A DNA stretch of 24,555 bases from Neocallimastix lanati (nom. inval.) (GCA_016946835.1 JACVTC010000041.1:1305001-1329555); one strand, 5' to 3'. Numbered from the stretch's first letter, positions 1 through 11,778 are shown. The notes: generated by a model not told the origin, from the sequence alone. Numbers and translations are program-made.

Positions 1-382
1 GAAATTGAAAACGATGACTTTAAGCTCTTTTTAGATAATCTTAACTCGTTATTTACAGAATAAAATAATTTGACAAAATTGAAAAATAAATCAGAACTGA
101 GTGAAGAAATAAAAGTTTAATATTCTTCAGAGGAATTAAATAAAGTCGGAATTGCATATTCATTCACATTCCGATATATTGAAAAAGCATTTAAGGATTT
201 AAAATAAAACATAAAAAAAAAAAAATAAGTACTGTAATCAAGAAAAACAAAAGTATCAAAAAATATTAAGGAAGTATATTAACACTAATTGGAAACTTCC
301 ATATAATTTTAATAAAGAAACAAATTTCAATGAATACTACCATAGTTGCTATAAAAATGGGCATACAACTGATAAATGTTTT
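1..382 (+). pseudogene. copia gag remnant with damaged CCHC zinc knuckle
   Basis: The first 63 bases read as a Gag-like segment (EIENDDFKLFLDNLNSLF) ending in TAA. Further Gag-like pieces, such as a charged helix ending in FRYIEKAFKDLK near 170-205, follow in other frames. At 332-379 a retroviral-type knuckle reads EYYHSCYKNGHTTDKC. The spacing C-x2-C-x4-H-x4-C is exact, but the first cysteine (338-340) is TAC, a tyrosine, so metal binding would be lost. A 22-base T run (379-400) follows directly. The region is a pseudogene and part of the copia relic. Confidence 0.65.
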
Positions 383-797
383 TTTTTTTTTTTTTTTTTT
401 GGACCCCTCAGATTTACCAACGAATAATTATAAGGGAGAAAAGGAATCTAATTATAATTAATCAAGAAATAAAATCAAAAATAAAAGAACATTTTTAAGT
501 TGAAATTAAAACGTGAAATAAAATTAAAAATAATAGAACATCTTTAAGTAGAAAAGGTAGCAAAAGAAACTTCGAATCTATTAATGTTAATTATGAAGAG
601 CAAAACAATTCAGATTCAGATTCAGATTCAGATCCATCATTCGGCTTTTGTTTCAATATAACAACAAATATTAAAGATGATAATTATAATAACAATTCAA
701 TAATAACACCTTGGAACATAAAAATAAATAAAATAAAAGTTGAAACCATAAAATAAGAAAATAATAACAAAAAAGATAATAACGAAAAAAGTCATGA

Positions 798-2030
798 ATC
801 ATTGATAGTGGAACAGGAATTAACTTATCCAAAGATATAAAAACACTATCAAACAATGAAGAAGTTTCTAATAGAGGGATTACACACCCAAATGAACAAT
901 TCAATAAAATATAAGCACTATCAAACAATGAAGAAGTTTCTAATAGAGGGATTACACACCCAAATGGTCAATTCAATAAAATGTACACAAAAGGTATGTG
1001 CATAGGAATATATAAAAATGATAAATTTTCTATTGGAGAAGTATTTTATGCTCCAAACATACAAAATTTCTATGCATTACCTACGTTACAAGGACTTTAA
1101 ATTAGTAATGGAAATGTGTAGTAATAAAGAAAGATTCCAAATGTTTAAAAATAATAAACTAATTACTTCAATTTATATAAATGATGAAAATCTTTTTTTC
1201 TTTAAATACAAGTCCAATAAAAGATATAGATTATAATATAAATAACATTGTCCTAAAATTATGATAGGTTAGATTAGATCATTATTACAATAAAAATCTT
1301 CAAAAAATTTTTAGAAAACAATAATATTAAGGAAGAAAAGAATGATAATATAAATTGTGAGAATAACAAAATTAGAAAACTCAAGAAAAAACCATTCAAC
1401 AAAACAACAAGAGCATATATTACCATTACAAATCGTAAATCGTAGATATTGATATCGTTGTACAACTTAAGCCTGTGCCATCATTTAGTGGATACAAATG
1501 TTATATATCATTTATTGATGACTTATAGTAGAAAATGATGGGTTTGTTTGCTTAAATATAAATATGAGGCAGTACAGAAATATATTAATAATCATAAACT
1601 TATGAAAAATACTTGTAATTACAATATAAAGAAAGTAAGATCTGATAACAATTTATAATATAATTACTCTAATTTTATAAATTATCTCGTATCTTGTAAG
1701 AATAAAAGATATTAAATGTGTAAATATGTTATAAAATTTAAATCTTTATCAAGGAATTAATTTTAAAATTCCGAACAACGTATTTTTCAATAAGAAAATT
1801 GATATATCTAAACATAAAGTTTTTTGGATGCATAGTATTTTTTCTTAATAGATACAAGCGGTGAAATTTTGAAAATAATACAAAATTTTGGTATCTTCAT
1901 AGGATATTCTTCTGACTTTCCTGGTTAATTTATAGTTGTTCTCAACATTATTTCAAAATCAATAATTATCATCCATGATGCATACTTCAATGAAAGTACA
2001 TTAGTCTCACTAGGCACATCTTTTTTTTCA
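798..2030 (+). pseudogene. copia pol remnant: protease and integrase
   Basis: The aspartic protease active site reads IIDSGTGINLSKD with the catalytic Asp codon at 804-806. At about 1015-1085 GEVFYAPNIQNF is the conserved strand before the GAG-pre-integrase domain. Integrase follows at 1451-1560: KPVPSFSGYKCYISFIDD, then two stops where YSRK is expected. The second catalytic motif appears as KVRSDNN near 1630. The post-integrase region reads NFGIFIGYSSDFPG (stop) and then IIIIHDAYFNEST up to about 2010. The identification rests on the order and spacing of these blocks. Stops and frame changes exclude function. Confidence 0.78.
844..987 (+). repeat. 72-bp in-frame tandem duplication in copia protease region
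   Basis: Units 844-915 and 916-987 are nearly identical and differ at only a few bases. Each unit contains the segment beginning CACTATCAAACAATGAAG. Because 72 is a multiple of three, the duplication would have kept the protease frame open when it arose. Confidence 0.85.
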
Positions 2031-2560
2031 TTCATCAGTACTCCAGATATTTAAATAGAGGAGGAACAGCACTTACAACATAAATTTAGTCAATCCATTT
2101 ATCATAATTGATTTGAAATAAATCAAAGCGAACAGAATAAAATTAATTTAAAGATGGTACTAAATACAATAATGAATATATGTTAGATAATAATTTAGAA
2201 AATTAATGAATATAATATGAATGAAAACCAAAATTTCAAAAAAAAAAAAATAATAATAATAATAATAATAATAATGAAATCCCGAATTGTAAAAAATAAT
2301 CAATTCTCTAAAATTGAATTAATATTAGATCAAAGATTTGCTGAAAATCAGGAGGAAATACTCAAAAAAATTCAAATAGTGAAAAAAGTATAAAATCACC
2401 ATCAAAATGAAACCTTTGGTAAAAATTCTACAATATAATAACAAAAATAATGAAAATAATTGTATTAATAATAAAGATAGTGATAAAAACATAAGAGTTT
2501 ACAAAAATCACAAAAAGATAAAATTTTGAAAATGATGTGAAAAAATTAATAAAAATTTGA

Positions 2561-3360
2561 ATATAAATTTTAAAAAATTTAAAAATTTTTTAATTTTTAA
2601 AATATTCTTATTACTTTACTATTATTTTAACAATTACTATCCTTAAATTAAAGATATATATATATATATATATTTTAAATACATTTGGCATATATATGTA
2701 GTATAAATACCTCTATATAAGCTAAATTTGAAAAATGTATCGAAAAATAGCATGTACAAGAGTATCTTAGACTTTTATGAAATATATAAATAAATGAAAA
2801 ATAAAAGATTTTTTTTTTTTATTTTTTAATAATCTTTTTAATTAAGAAATTTTTAATTATCTTTTTATTATTATTATTACTATTTTTTTTTTTTTTTTGG
2901 ATTGATAATATTATAAAATTAATTATTATAAAATAATAATATAGAACATACTTAATTATATACAATATAATATTATGTATATAAATAAAAAGTTATTAGC
3001 GAATTATTAAGGATTAATATTGAAATTATTAAAACATCGCTAACTTTAATTAATTTCAAGTATTTACATTATGCATACTATGAAATAATTGCTTTCAATA
3101 TAAAAATATCATGTTATATATTTTTGAATACTAAAAATAAGTCGAGTGTTTTAATTTTAGCGTAAACACATAATTTTAGTTTTGTAGTTACTTAAAGTAA
3201 TTTAATTTTATATCTATTAAAAAGTTTAATAAGTTTATAGATACAAAATATATTATTTGTTTCCTTATATCAATAAAGATATTTTATGAATGTTTTATAT
3301 ACATTATTTTAATCATTAATAGAATTATAAAATTAGTGAAATACTTTATCAATAATTACA
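2561..3360. other. AT-rich spacer, no gene seen
   Basis: The stretch is almost pure A/T with short (TA)n and T runs (for example 2811-2820 and 2884-2898). A small imperfect inverted repeat at 2988-3002 and 3046-3056 (arms AAAGTTATTAGCGA and TCGCTAACTTT) is the only structure noted and may be chance. No coding potential or RNA gene was recognised. Confidence 0.7.
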
Positions 3361-3361
3361 A

Positions 3362-3424
<63 letters not shown>

Positions 3425-3464
3425 ATACATAAACAAACAAACAAATAAATAAATAAATAAATAA
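3361..3464. repeat. (AAAT)n microsatellite
   Basis: About 26 tetranucleotide units occur, interrupted near 3426-3444 by ACAT and AAAC variants. The tract lies directly upstream of the A-tailed block at 3472, so it may have been the insertion target. Confidence 0.97.
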
Positions 3465-3485
3465 GTTGAAAGTTGAATCAGGTTC

Positions 3486-3537
3486 TATCCTGGTTGTTAG
3501 TCCGACTATCATACATAAGGCTCCTGGTTTCGACTCC
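3486..3537 (+). promoter_or_regulatory. Possible internal Pol III A-box / B-box pair
   Basis: The A-box-like sequence at 3486-3503 and the B-box-like GGTTTCGACTCC at 3526-3537 start about 40 bases apart, as in tRNA genes and tRNA-derived SINEs. Both depart from consensus, and the B-box carries a one-base insertion, so activity is uncertain. Confidence 0.35.
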
Positions 3538-3983
3538 GCCCTTTGACCATTTTCCGGTTTTTCCTGAACAAAAGGTTTAAGGGTAGATGGTGGTTAAGGT
3601 TTCTGTTTACAGGTTAAGTATATCCCCCTCCCCTTATATATAATATTCTTAAAATCCGGAGTAATATAGACTAGATGCTGTCCTAACAGTGGGCCTGAGA
3701 GGGTTTGCGCTAGTAACTGTCATCAATATATTTACGAAGGAATTCCTAGCATATGGGTTCATATGCACGTAGCTTAACTATGAATAATCAATCTGCTAAC
3801 TAAATATAAATACTATTACCAAGTGGGCTAACACGAGACTCAATTGGGTTAGGTTATTCTAACCTCGCTTCTAGGGAGTTAGGCACCGAAAAAGCATTCC
3901 GAGAAAAATCGTGCTAGAAAATCTCAACAATAAAATGTATGGTTAGAGCGCTAATGCTGAATAAACAGTAAGGCTGTCCAGTA

Positions 3984-4025
3984 GGGAATATATCCACAAA
4001 GTGTTGTGACTACCTTAATATTCCC
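3984..4025 (+). ncRNA. Nested perfect stem-loop near the 3' end of the A-tailed block
   Basis: The outer arms GGGAATAT (3984-3991) and ATATTCCC (4018-4025) pair perfectly. Inside them CACAA (3995-3999) pairs with TTGTG (4004-4008) around an AGTG loop. A smaller hairpin (ACAG/CTGT) sits just upstream at 3965-3977. The position, shortly before the A tail, suits an RT recognition hairpin of a LINE-mobilised SINE. It is not a known RNA family to my eye. Confidence 0.4.
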
Positions 4026-4087
4026 ATGTCTTGAGGGGGCATAGGGCGGTACACACCAGAAATAAAAAAAAAAAATATAAGTTAAAA

Positions 4088-5338
4088 TTTAAATTTCTCA
4101 TTTTTAGTGTAATTTAAGAAGGTAACAAAGTATTATATAAAATTTATATATAATATTTTATTTTATTATTATTTTTTTTTATTATTATTATTATTATTTT
4201 TTATTTTTTATTTATTTTTATATTATTTTTTAATTTATTTTTAATTTAATTTAATTTAATTTAATTTATTTTTTATTTTATTTTATTTTATTTTATTTTT
4301 TTTTTGAAAATAATTAAAATATTGTATATATATGCTTAGTTTAGTAGTATTTTAAAAATTTTATTATTAATTTAATAACTAATCCACTAAATACATCATT
4401 CTCATTATGAAAAAAATTTTATTTTTTATTGAATTGTTAGTTTATATATAAATATATATTATAATAATTAAGTTTTTTTTGGTCTTAATTAATAAATGTA
4501 TAATAAATAAATAGATAAATAAATAATTAAATGAATGGATATATATATATAAATAATGAATTATTCAATATCTACTATTAAAATGATGTAATATGTAATA
4601 TATTACAAAAAAAAAAAAAAAAAAAAAAGAAATAAAGATAATGAATATATTTTATAAAAGTATCTGATACCATTTTTATATTTTGAGATATTTTTATAGT
4701 ATAACTAATTTGTATTTATATATTATTGTTAAGTATTTATAATATATAATATTATATAAGTTAATATTTAAATATATATATTTTTAAATATTTTTATTGT
4801 CTTCAATTTTCAATCTATGTATCTTAATATATTTTTATTTTTTATTTTTAATTTTATTTTATTGTTTTTGATAAGAATAAATCATTAAATGTTGAAACAA
4901 ATTGTTTAAATAATGTTTATATAATTTATCCATTATTAACATATTGATTTATTAACACGTGGAACATTGTATATAATATAATTATTTACAATAACTTATT
5001 GATTTAATAATATTAACAATATTATTAATTATAAACTATATTATATATATATATATTTAGTTTATAAAAGAGCTATGAAAAATAACTATAAATATAATAG
5101 ATTCATAAACATAACATATTTTAAACAAATAATATAACTACGTCTTAAATATAGATAATCAAAAAATTAATATATGAAATATGAATTTTTTTTTTTATTT
5201 TGAAATGTTACATTTCTTCTTATTTTATATCAATATTTTAAATTATTAAAACGGATTAATTATAAAATAAATAAATTAATTTAAATAATTTATGTTATTT
5301 TTATTTAATTAAAACAGTTTTAATAGAAAGATATCCAC

Positions 5339-5371
<33 letters not shown>

Positions 5372-5420
5372 GAAGAATACTTAATATACTAAAATCATTT
5401 TAATATTTTTATATTTGTTT
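4088..5420. other. AT-rich spacer, no gene seen
   Basis: The stretch consists of A/T low-complexity DNA with runs such as TTTAATTTAATTTAA near 4240-4265 and an A22 run at about 4607-4628. Only short chance frames occur, with no recognisable protein or RNA. Confidence 0.7.
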
Positions 5421-5695
5421 ATAATTATCAATAAAAATATCTATTAATATGAAGATATCTTAATGAATATTAATGATGACTAAATCACAGTCAAATTGTA
5501 TATTTATTTTATTACTGGCATTAATAATAATAATGTAATAATAATGTAATAATAATGTAATAATTATCAATAAAAATATCTATTAATATGAAGATATCTT
5601 AATGAATATTAATGATGACTAAATCACAGTCAAATTGTATATTTATTTTATTACTGGCATTAATAATAATAATGTAATAATAATGTAATAATAAT
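5421..5695. repeat. 139-bp tandem duplication
   Basis: Unit 1 (5421-5559) is repeated perfectly by unit 2 (5560-5695, the last bases diverging). Each unit carries the same non-simple core (GATGACTAAATCACAGTC) and ends in a short AATAATAATGT array. The perfect identity in otherwise drifting spacer indicates a recent duplication, probably primed by the TAATAATG repeats at the unit edge. Confidence 0.93.
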
Positions 5696-5837
5696 ATAAA
5701 TAAGATAATAAAATATTAATATTTTGAAAACTGATTACTATTATCATTAATATTTTTCAAATTATTGTTAGAATGTTATAAATAATATAATTATAATTAA
5801 TAAAAGATTAGTTGAAATTTAAATAATATCAATTTGT

Positions 5838-6082
<245 letters not shown>

Positions 6083-7541
6083 AAAAAATGATTATACAAA
6101 TTATTTATATATAGTTTTAATTAAATATATTATTTAATAATTACATTCAATATACTTTTATAAATTTTTATATTAATAAATTTTCATTTCTATATTATTA
6201 TTTTATCTTCTATTAAATTATTAATAAAAAATGGTTAGTGAAATAATTTGATTTATTTTTTGTTGTAACAATTATATTCCAGTTATATTGAACTTTTATT
6301 ATTTGAATTAATATATAAATATATTATAATTAAAATACTAAAAAAAATATTTAGTAGGCTTGTATATTCTTTTATTACAATATTAATATATTATTCTTAG
6401 AAAAGATATACAGAAAATTCATTATTAATGACAGTCAATACAATATAATACAAAATGTTACATAGTATTCATAATTAGTTAACAATGGTCCTATTCTGTA
6501 TTTTGAATATAATTCTCTATGTAACTTTATTTTTTATTTTATTATATTAAATTAATGGTAAAATCTAATTGGTTATATTAAAAATATCCAATTAAATATG
6601 AAAAAATATTTAAACTTTTTAAATTATCTTTAAATCTTTAAAAACTTATTAGTTTATTCGGATTAATAGTATTGTTTTTTTAACATATAAAGAAGAAAAG
6701 AATAAAAATATATAGGATTTAATAAATAATTATTAAAAATATAAATTACTTAAATATAATATTTATTAAAATATAATAAATAAAATAATATATTAAATAT
6801 ATATTTTACAATATTAAATTATAATATTAATATATATAAACAATATAACTATTTAAAGTATATATTTAATATATAATAGACTAATATATTATATAATAGA
6901 AATATATAATATGCTTTATTAATTATTAACTTTATATAATTTTCATTTATATTGTTTATATTTATATAAAATGAATATACGAATATATATATTTTTGTGA
7001 TGCCAATTTTTACTTGAAAGTGTATCGTGGCAAGGATTAATATATTTTTGAATTCTTAAAAAGGAATTTTTTACGTTAAGCTCAACAAAAATTATGTATG
7101 AGTTTTTGAAAGTTATGTGATGCATCGTTAGTTCAGTGATTACTTATATGCATTAATATTGAACTATTTTATATAGTTATTAAATTTTCAAATTCATAGA
7201 TTTGAGAATTCATAATAGAATGATATTTCTATTTCATATAGTTTACTTGGTTATTGATAATTTGATAAAAAATAATAATTACAGATTTATAAAAAAAATT
7301 AATTTTAATACTAATTTTAATATAATAATAATTAAAATAGGAATTCATTTGTTTTTCTATTCATTTTAATAGATGTCAATAAGTAATTAATTAGAATTTT
7401 ATTGTTTTGTTGTTTTATTATTTTATTTATTCTTTTTTTTTTTTTTTTTTTTTTCAATAAGATTTTCCTAAAGAGGAACATATGTAATAGATAAAATTAA
7501 AGTTGAGCGTTTTTGTTATTACAATTTGTTAAAAAAAAATA
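6083..7541. other. AT-rich spacer with one tRNA-like trace
   Basis: The spacer is almost wholly A/T. A slightly less AT-biased patch lies at about 6990-7145 and contains TGCCA / TGGCA inverted arms (7001-7032) and a tRNA 5'-end-like string at 7122-7140. A T22 run lies at 7433-7454. No gene was seen. Confidence 0.6.
7122..7150 (+). pseudogene. Possible tRNA 5'-half trace
   Basis: GCATCGTTAGTTCAGTGATT strongly resembles the 5' end and A-box of tRNA-Gly-type genes (GCAT-N4-GTTCAGTGG). The sequence then drifts into AT, and no matching acceptor strand or proper T-arm follows; only TTTCAAATTC near 7187-7196 faintly recalls a B-box. If real, it is a decayed tRNA or a tRNA-derived repeat head. Chance is possible. 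Confidence 0.25.
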
Positions 7542-7691
7542 AATAATAAATTAATAAAATAATATGTATAAACTCTAATATATAAAAAATAGATATAGTA
7601 AATAATTAATATAAATAATAAATAATAAATAATAACTAATAATAATAAATTAATAAAATAATATGTACAAACTCTAATATATAAAAAATAG
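7542..7691. repeat. Spaced direct repeat (51 bp, period 99)
   Basis: The segment 7542-7592 recurs at 7641-7691 with one visible change (ATGTATAAACTC versus ATGTACAAACTC), separated by ATAAT-type simple repeat. It looks like local duplication within low-complexity DNA. Confidence 0.8.
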
Positions 7692-7922
7692 AAATTAATA
7701 TTTTATTAACATACAGTTAATAATTAATATAAATAATAAAAAATAATAAATTATAAATTATAAATAATTGAATAATAAATAGTTAATAATAAATAGTAAA
7801 TAATAAATAATAACTAATAACTAATAAATAATAAATAATAAATAATAAATAATAAATAATAAATAATAAATAATAAATATAAATATAAATATAAATAACT
7901 AATAAATAATAAATAATAAAGA
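7692..7922. repeat. AATAAATA-type low-complexity tandem array
   Basis: A variable array of AATAAAT / ATAACTA heptamer-like units is almost entirely A and T, with a short (ATAAAT)n run at 7876-7897. It has no coding potential. Confidence 0.85.
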
Positions 7923-8702
7923 AAAATATAAATTAATTTATTTTATTATTATAACTTACTATAAAGATATAAATAAATTATAATTACTAATGAACCATCA
8001 ATATTAAACTTTTTGAAAGGGTTTTTTTTTATATTATTAGTTTATTTATATATATATATATTTTTTTTTTGTTTTTATTTTATTACTATATTTATATATT
8101 TATTTTTTTTTATATATATATTTCGTTAGTATTATTCTATTTCTATTTTTAATATCTTTTAATATAAACTATCATTTTTAAACATAATAAACTTTTGAAA
8201 AAAAAAAATTTTTTTTTATACATTTTTCATAGAAAAATGATAAAAAAAGTTGAAAAATATATTTTACTGGAATAATATTTATTATATATATTAAATATTA
8301 TTATGCTTTATCAATAATAAATTATCTTAAAATTTTGGTTTAATATGTAAGCAGATAAATTGGAAGAGGGTATATTTGTTAAATTTAAATTGATTCATAA
8401 TATATTTTAATTATATATATTTAAAACAAATAAATTTGAATTTTATTTAATTAAAAAAAAAAAAAACATATATGTTACAGTTATTTTATTTTGTATACAA
8501 AGAAAAATATATATATTTTTTGTTTAAAAAATTATAAATAGTGTTAATAGTTAAGAAGTATTTTTTTTTTTCATATTTATTATATTGCCTTATTACTGTT
8601 ACAAAAAAAAAAAAAATTAATACATAATAACAAAATTATTATCTTGTTAATCCTTTTATTTAAATATTTTATTTTATTTTATTTTTTTTCTTTAAAAAAA
8701 AA
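7923..8702. other. AT-rich spacer, no gene seen
   Basis: The stretch holds A/T sequence with several T8 to T11 and A9 to A13 runs and (TA)n. Nothing recognisable was found. Confidence 0.7.
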
Positions 8703-9019
8703 GATTCATTACATATTTTCTCGGACTCTACTCAGGCCTTGTGTTAAGGTTCTCCATACTTACGTACTTACGATGAATAAAGAATATTATAATACATTAT
8801 ATGTACTAACAAATCTAGTTATTTGTCAATCTTGATGAAAATCATGGATATCTCATGACTTTATCTAGGCAACATTTCCATAAATGGGATTTCTAAGATA
8901 TCATCAATACTACCCTTGCTTAAAGGGTCGACGCCAAACTAATATGACATGACATATAATATTGTGTAAAAGAAGGGCGCCATATATGTAGATATGAAAG
9001 TCCGAAGTAAAAAAAAAAA
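8703..9019. ncRNA. Unidentified GC-richer block with terminal 7-bp stem and A tail
   Basis: A block of about 300 bases with near-normal base composition interrupts AT-only spacer. Its ends pair: TCGGACT (8721-8727) with AGTCCGA (8999-9005). Internal hairpins include CCTT-GTGTT-AAGG (8738-8750) and ACCCTT-GCTTA-AAGGGT (about 8912-8928). GGGTCGACGCC near 8924 resembles a B-box. On the plus strand it ends in an 11-base A run (9009-9019), as a retroposon would. On the minus strand it would end in a T9 run, as a Pol III transcript would. No ORF is convincing. I tried RNase P/MRP, U3, SRP and U6 and could not support any. Strand and identity are open. Confidence 0.35.
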
Positions 9020-9553
9020 GGATTTTTTATTATAAAAATTGAAATATAAATTATTAATTCATCATGATAATTTTTTTTTTAATTTTATTTAAAAAATTAT
9101 GAGATGATTAATAGAAAAAATTTTTTTTCAAGTATTTTTTTTTAATATGTTAATCTCTGAATAAAAATATATATATTATTTTAAATTAAATGCACTGATA
9201 ATGAAATAATTAATATACATTTTTATTAATATTATATGAAAATTTATTTTTAAAAATATTAGGAGAAAAAATTTATATATAGAAAATAAAAATATAATTT
9301 TTTTTATTTTTGAAATAAAATTGTAAAAATAGAAACTTTAACTACTTATTATTTTATTAATAAAAATAAAATAATGCCTAACTAAAGAAATATAAATATA
9401 TAATTTAATTATAAAAGAAAAAAGTTTGTTTATAGTCTGTTAAATAGACTTTTCATTTTAAAATATAAAATGAAATAATTAAATATATAATTTTTTTTTA
9501 ATAATTTAAAATGAATAATTCTATTATTTAATAAAACTTGAGACACTTAATTT
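9020..9553. other. AT-rich spacer, no gene seen
   Basis: A/T sequence with T and A runs is all that is present. No motif was recognised. Confidence 0.7.
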
Positions 9554-9700
9554 ATATTTAATTTATATTTTTATATTGATTTATATATGTGTAAATATAT
9601 TCATATTTAATTTATATTTTTATATTGATTTATATATGTGTAAATATATTCATATTTAATTTATATTTTTATATTGATTTATATATGTGTAAATATATTC
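9554..9700. repeat. Three tandem 49-bp repeats
   Basis: Units 9554-9602, 9603-9651 and 9652-9700 appear identical. Each begins ATATTTAATTTATATTTTTA and contains ATATATGTGTAAATATATTC. This is a young minisatellite in AT-rich spacer. Confidence 0.92.
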
Positions 9701-9814
9701 ATATTTATTAAATAAGTACTAGATATGAATTTCAATTTAAATAATACAAATTTACAGTAATTACAAATAGTAAATAATAATAAATATTTAAATTATTCAT
9801 TTATATTAATATTA

Positions 9815-9845
<31 letters not shown>

Positions 9846-11778
9846 GACAAGGTATTTTTATTGCCGTTAATAATACAAGTCATTATATAAAATAATTTAT
9901 TAAACTTTAACAACTAAGATGTTTTTAAAAAAAAATAACAAATTAATCATTAATGAAATAAATTAATATTAATATTGTCATTAAAGGATGAAGACTATAA
10001 CTTAGCCTCTTTCATTAAACCGTTATATTCTTTATTTAGGTCGTATAGGAGTAAAAGTAAATAATGAAAAAATTATATATATATACATTAACTATATTCT
10101 TTATTATTCATAAAAGATCAAATGAACAATAATAACTGTTCATTCGAATTTTTTTTTTTTTTTTTTAATTATATAGGTGTAATTTGTAGTAATTAATTGT
10201 CTATTATTTATAGTATCAATATTTTTTAATTACATATTTATAGAATCAAATTTTATTAATTATTAAGTTTAATTTTTTTTTATGAAATTGTATTTTAATG
10301 TATATAATTATTTCGATAAAAAAAATAATATATGTTTTTGTATAAATTTTATTATTTAATAAACTTCAAAATTATCCAAACTTTATATATATATTTTTAT
10401 TCATCAACTAAATTAAATTATAATAGATTTACATCACTTAAAAATATAACTACATTAATATTTAATTTATTTTATTATACACTATATTATAATACAATAT
10501 ATATATATTTATATATTCGATTTATATTTTAATATATATTACTTGTGTAATTATTAATATATTATACAATTATAAAATATTATATATATTTACATTAACA
10601 ATTATCAACATTGTTATTTTTTTGTTGAAAATTTTTAAATTTTGCTTTTTTATCTATTTAGAAAGTTATTATATCTAATATTTATATATCTATATATACA
10701 TCCTTGATATATAGTGATATTTTATTATAAATATTTTTTTGTATTGTTTATATATCCTATATATAAATCATTCGAATATTTTAGTTTTTTTTATTTTGTT
10801 TTATATGTTTATAAATAATAAAGTTTATTAGCTCTTATCTATAAATTTTAATAAATAGTTTTTTTTGACATACTTTATTATAAAAAAAAAACATAAAAAA
10901 TTATTGCCTTAAAATTTTATAATATTTTTTTTTTTTTAGAAAAAAAAACAAAAACCAAAAATTAATAAAGTATTTTTGATATATATATTTTTTTAATATA
11001 TTGATCTATTTATCCTATTTGATAATAATAATTAGATTTTAAAATTTTTATTAAGCAATCAATTTATTTCTATTTGTTGTGCAACAATATAAAAAAATTT
11101 ATATATTTATAACATATTTTATATTATATTGAAAAAATATTAAAATATTATTAGTTATATTAATCTTAGGTATAATAAAATTGGAATAACAATATATTAT
11201 TTTAATTAATAATTATTTATTATTATAATTTAATATTTACTACATTTAATAATATAATATATATTCATTGTACATAATTAATATATATATATAGTTATAT
11301 AATATTATGAATATATTATATTAAATTGATTCTATAACTGATAATAAATTTAATATATTAATATATAATACTATTTTTCAATTATGTTTATAACATTAAT
11401 ATTAAATAATATAATTAAATTAATTATATATTAAAGTGTATTGGCTTTTATATTCAAACTTTAATAAATTGTTATATTTTAGAAAATTAAATTACTTTAT
11501 TTTTACTTTTAATTTTTCTTTTATATAAAAAGACTGATTTTTTTTTTTTTTTTACTCATAATATTCTAAATAATTATAAAAAAATTTTTTTAAAATATAT
11601 TAAAAACTAATAAATAGTTTTAACTTCTGTATATATTTAAGGTATATATTATATTTTGTTATATTAAAGTAAGATAAAAAGAGTTTTGTTAAGTTGAAGA
11701 TAAAAAACAATATAATGTATAAGGGAAATTGTATTAATATATTTTTTTTTAAATTAAAAATAAATAATAGTATAAAAG
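9701..11778. other. AT-rich spacer and upstream region of the MscL-like gene
   Basis: The stretch is mostly A/T low complexity. A T28 run lies at 9818-9845. A slightly richer patch at about 9979-10060 (containing GATGAAGACTATAACTTAGC) has no identity I can assign. The last 80 bases before the MscL start hold TATAATGTATAAGG (about 11711) and a T run at about 11742, the only promoter-like sequence near the gene, and this in DNA where such strings are common. No other coding region was seen. Confidence 0.6.

Larger units (their letters stand above)
1..2560 (+). mobile_element. Degenerate Ty1/copia LTR retrotransposon relic
   Basis: Broken reading frames recognisable as copia-type gag-pol run in the order gag zinc knuckle (332-379), aspartic protease (about 798-990), pre-integrase segment (about 1015-1085), integrase core (about 1450-1700) and post-integrase region (about 1790-2030). 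Protease followed directly by integrase is the copia order, not gypsy. Many in-frame TAA and TAG stops and frameshifts show it is long dead. No reverse transcriptase or RNase H motifs can be read after about 2160; only the low-complexity spacer that normally separates integrase from RT remains, up to about 2560. The left part is cut by the window edge. No LTR was seen. Confidence 0.8.
3472..4075 (+). mobile_element. Putative SINE-like retroposon, tRNA-like head, A-tailed, structured
   Basis: A sharply bounded block of about 600 bases is much richer in G+C than its surroundings. It ends in AATAAA plus a 12-base A run (4061-4075), and the imperfect repeat ATAAGTTGAAA / ATAAGTTAAAA (3461-3471 and 4077-4087) could be a target-site duplication. 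Near the 5' end TATCCTGGTTGTTAGTCC (3486-3503) resembles a tRNA D-arm/A-box, and GGTTTCGACTCC (3526-3537) resembles the B-box GGTTCGANTCC with one extra T, at tRNA-like spacing. No ORF is present. Several perfect hairpins occur: 3749-3766, 3851-3865, and a nested stem at 3984-4025. The tRNA-derived origin is an inference. Alternatives are a retroposed structured ncRNA or the 5' leader of an unknown element. Confidence 0.45.

Noticed and set aside
3655-3690. Group I intron core, because of TATAGACTAGATG
   Set aside because: No P, Q or S partner elements in the right order were found.
7540-7925. CRISPR-like or origin-like array
   Set aside because: Units are irregular A/T low complexity without spacers; ordinary slippage explains it, and the genome appears eukaryotic.
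8806-8850. Hammerhead ribozyme, because of TTGATGAAAATC
   Set aside because: The CUGANGA core and the separate GAAA strand with paired stems are not present.
8703-9010. RNase P / MRP RNA, because of GAAAGTCCG near 8994-9003
   Set aside because: That string is a 5' conserved region in RNase P, yet here it is at the 3' end on the plus strand, and no matching downstream core is present on either strand.
10332-10532. Small plus-strand protein frame
   Set aside because: Its composition (Tyr, Ile, Phe, Asn, Leu) is what random AT DNA gives; no motif or codon bias supports it.
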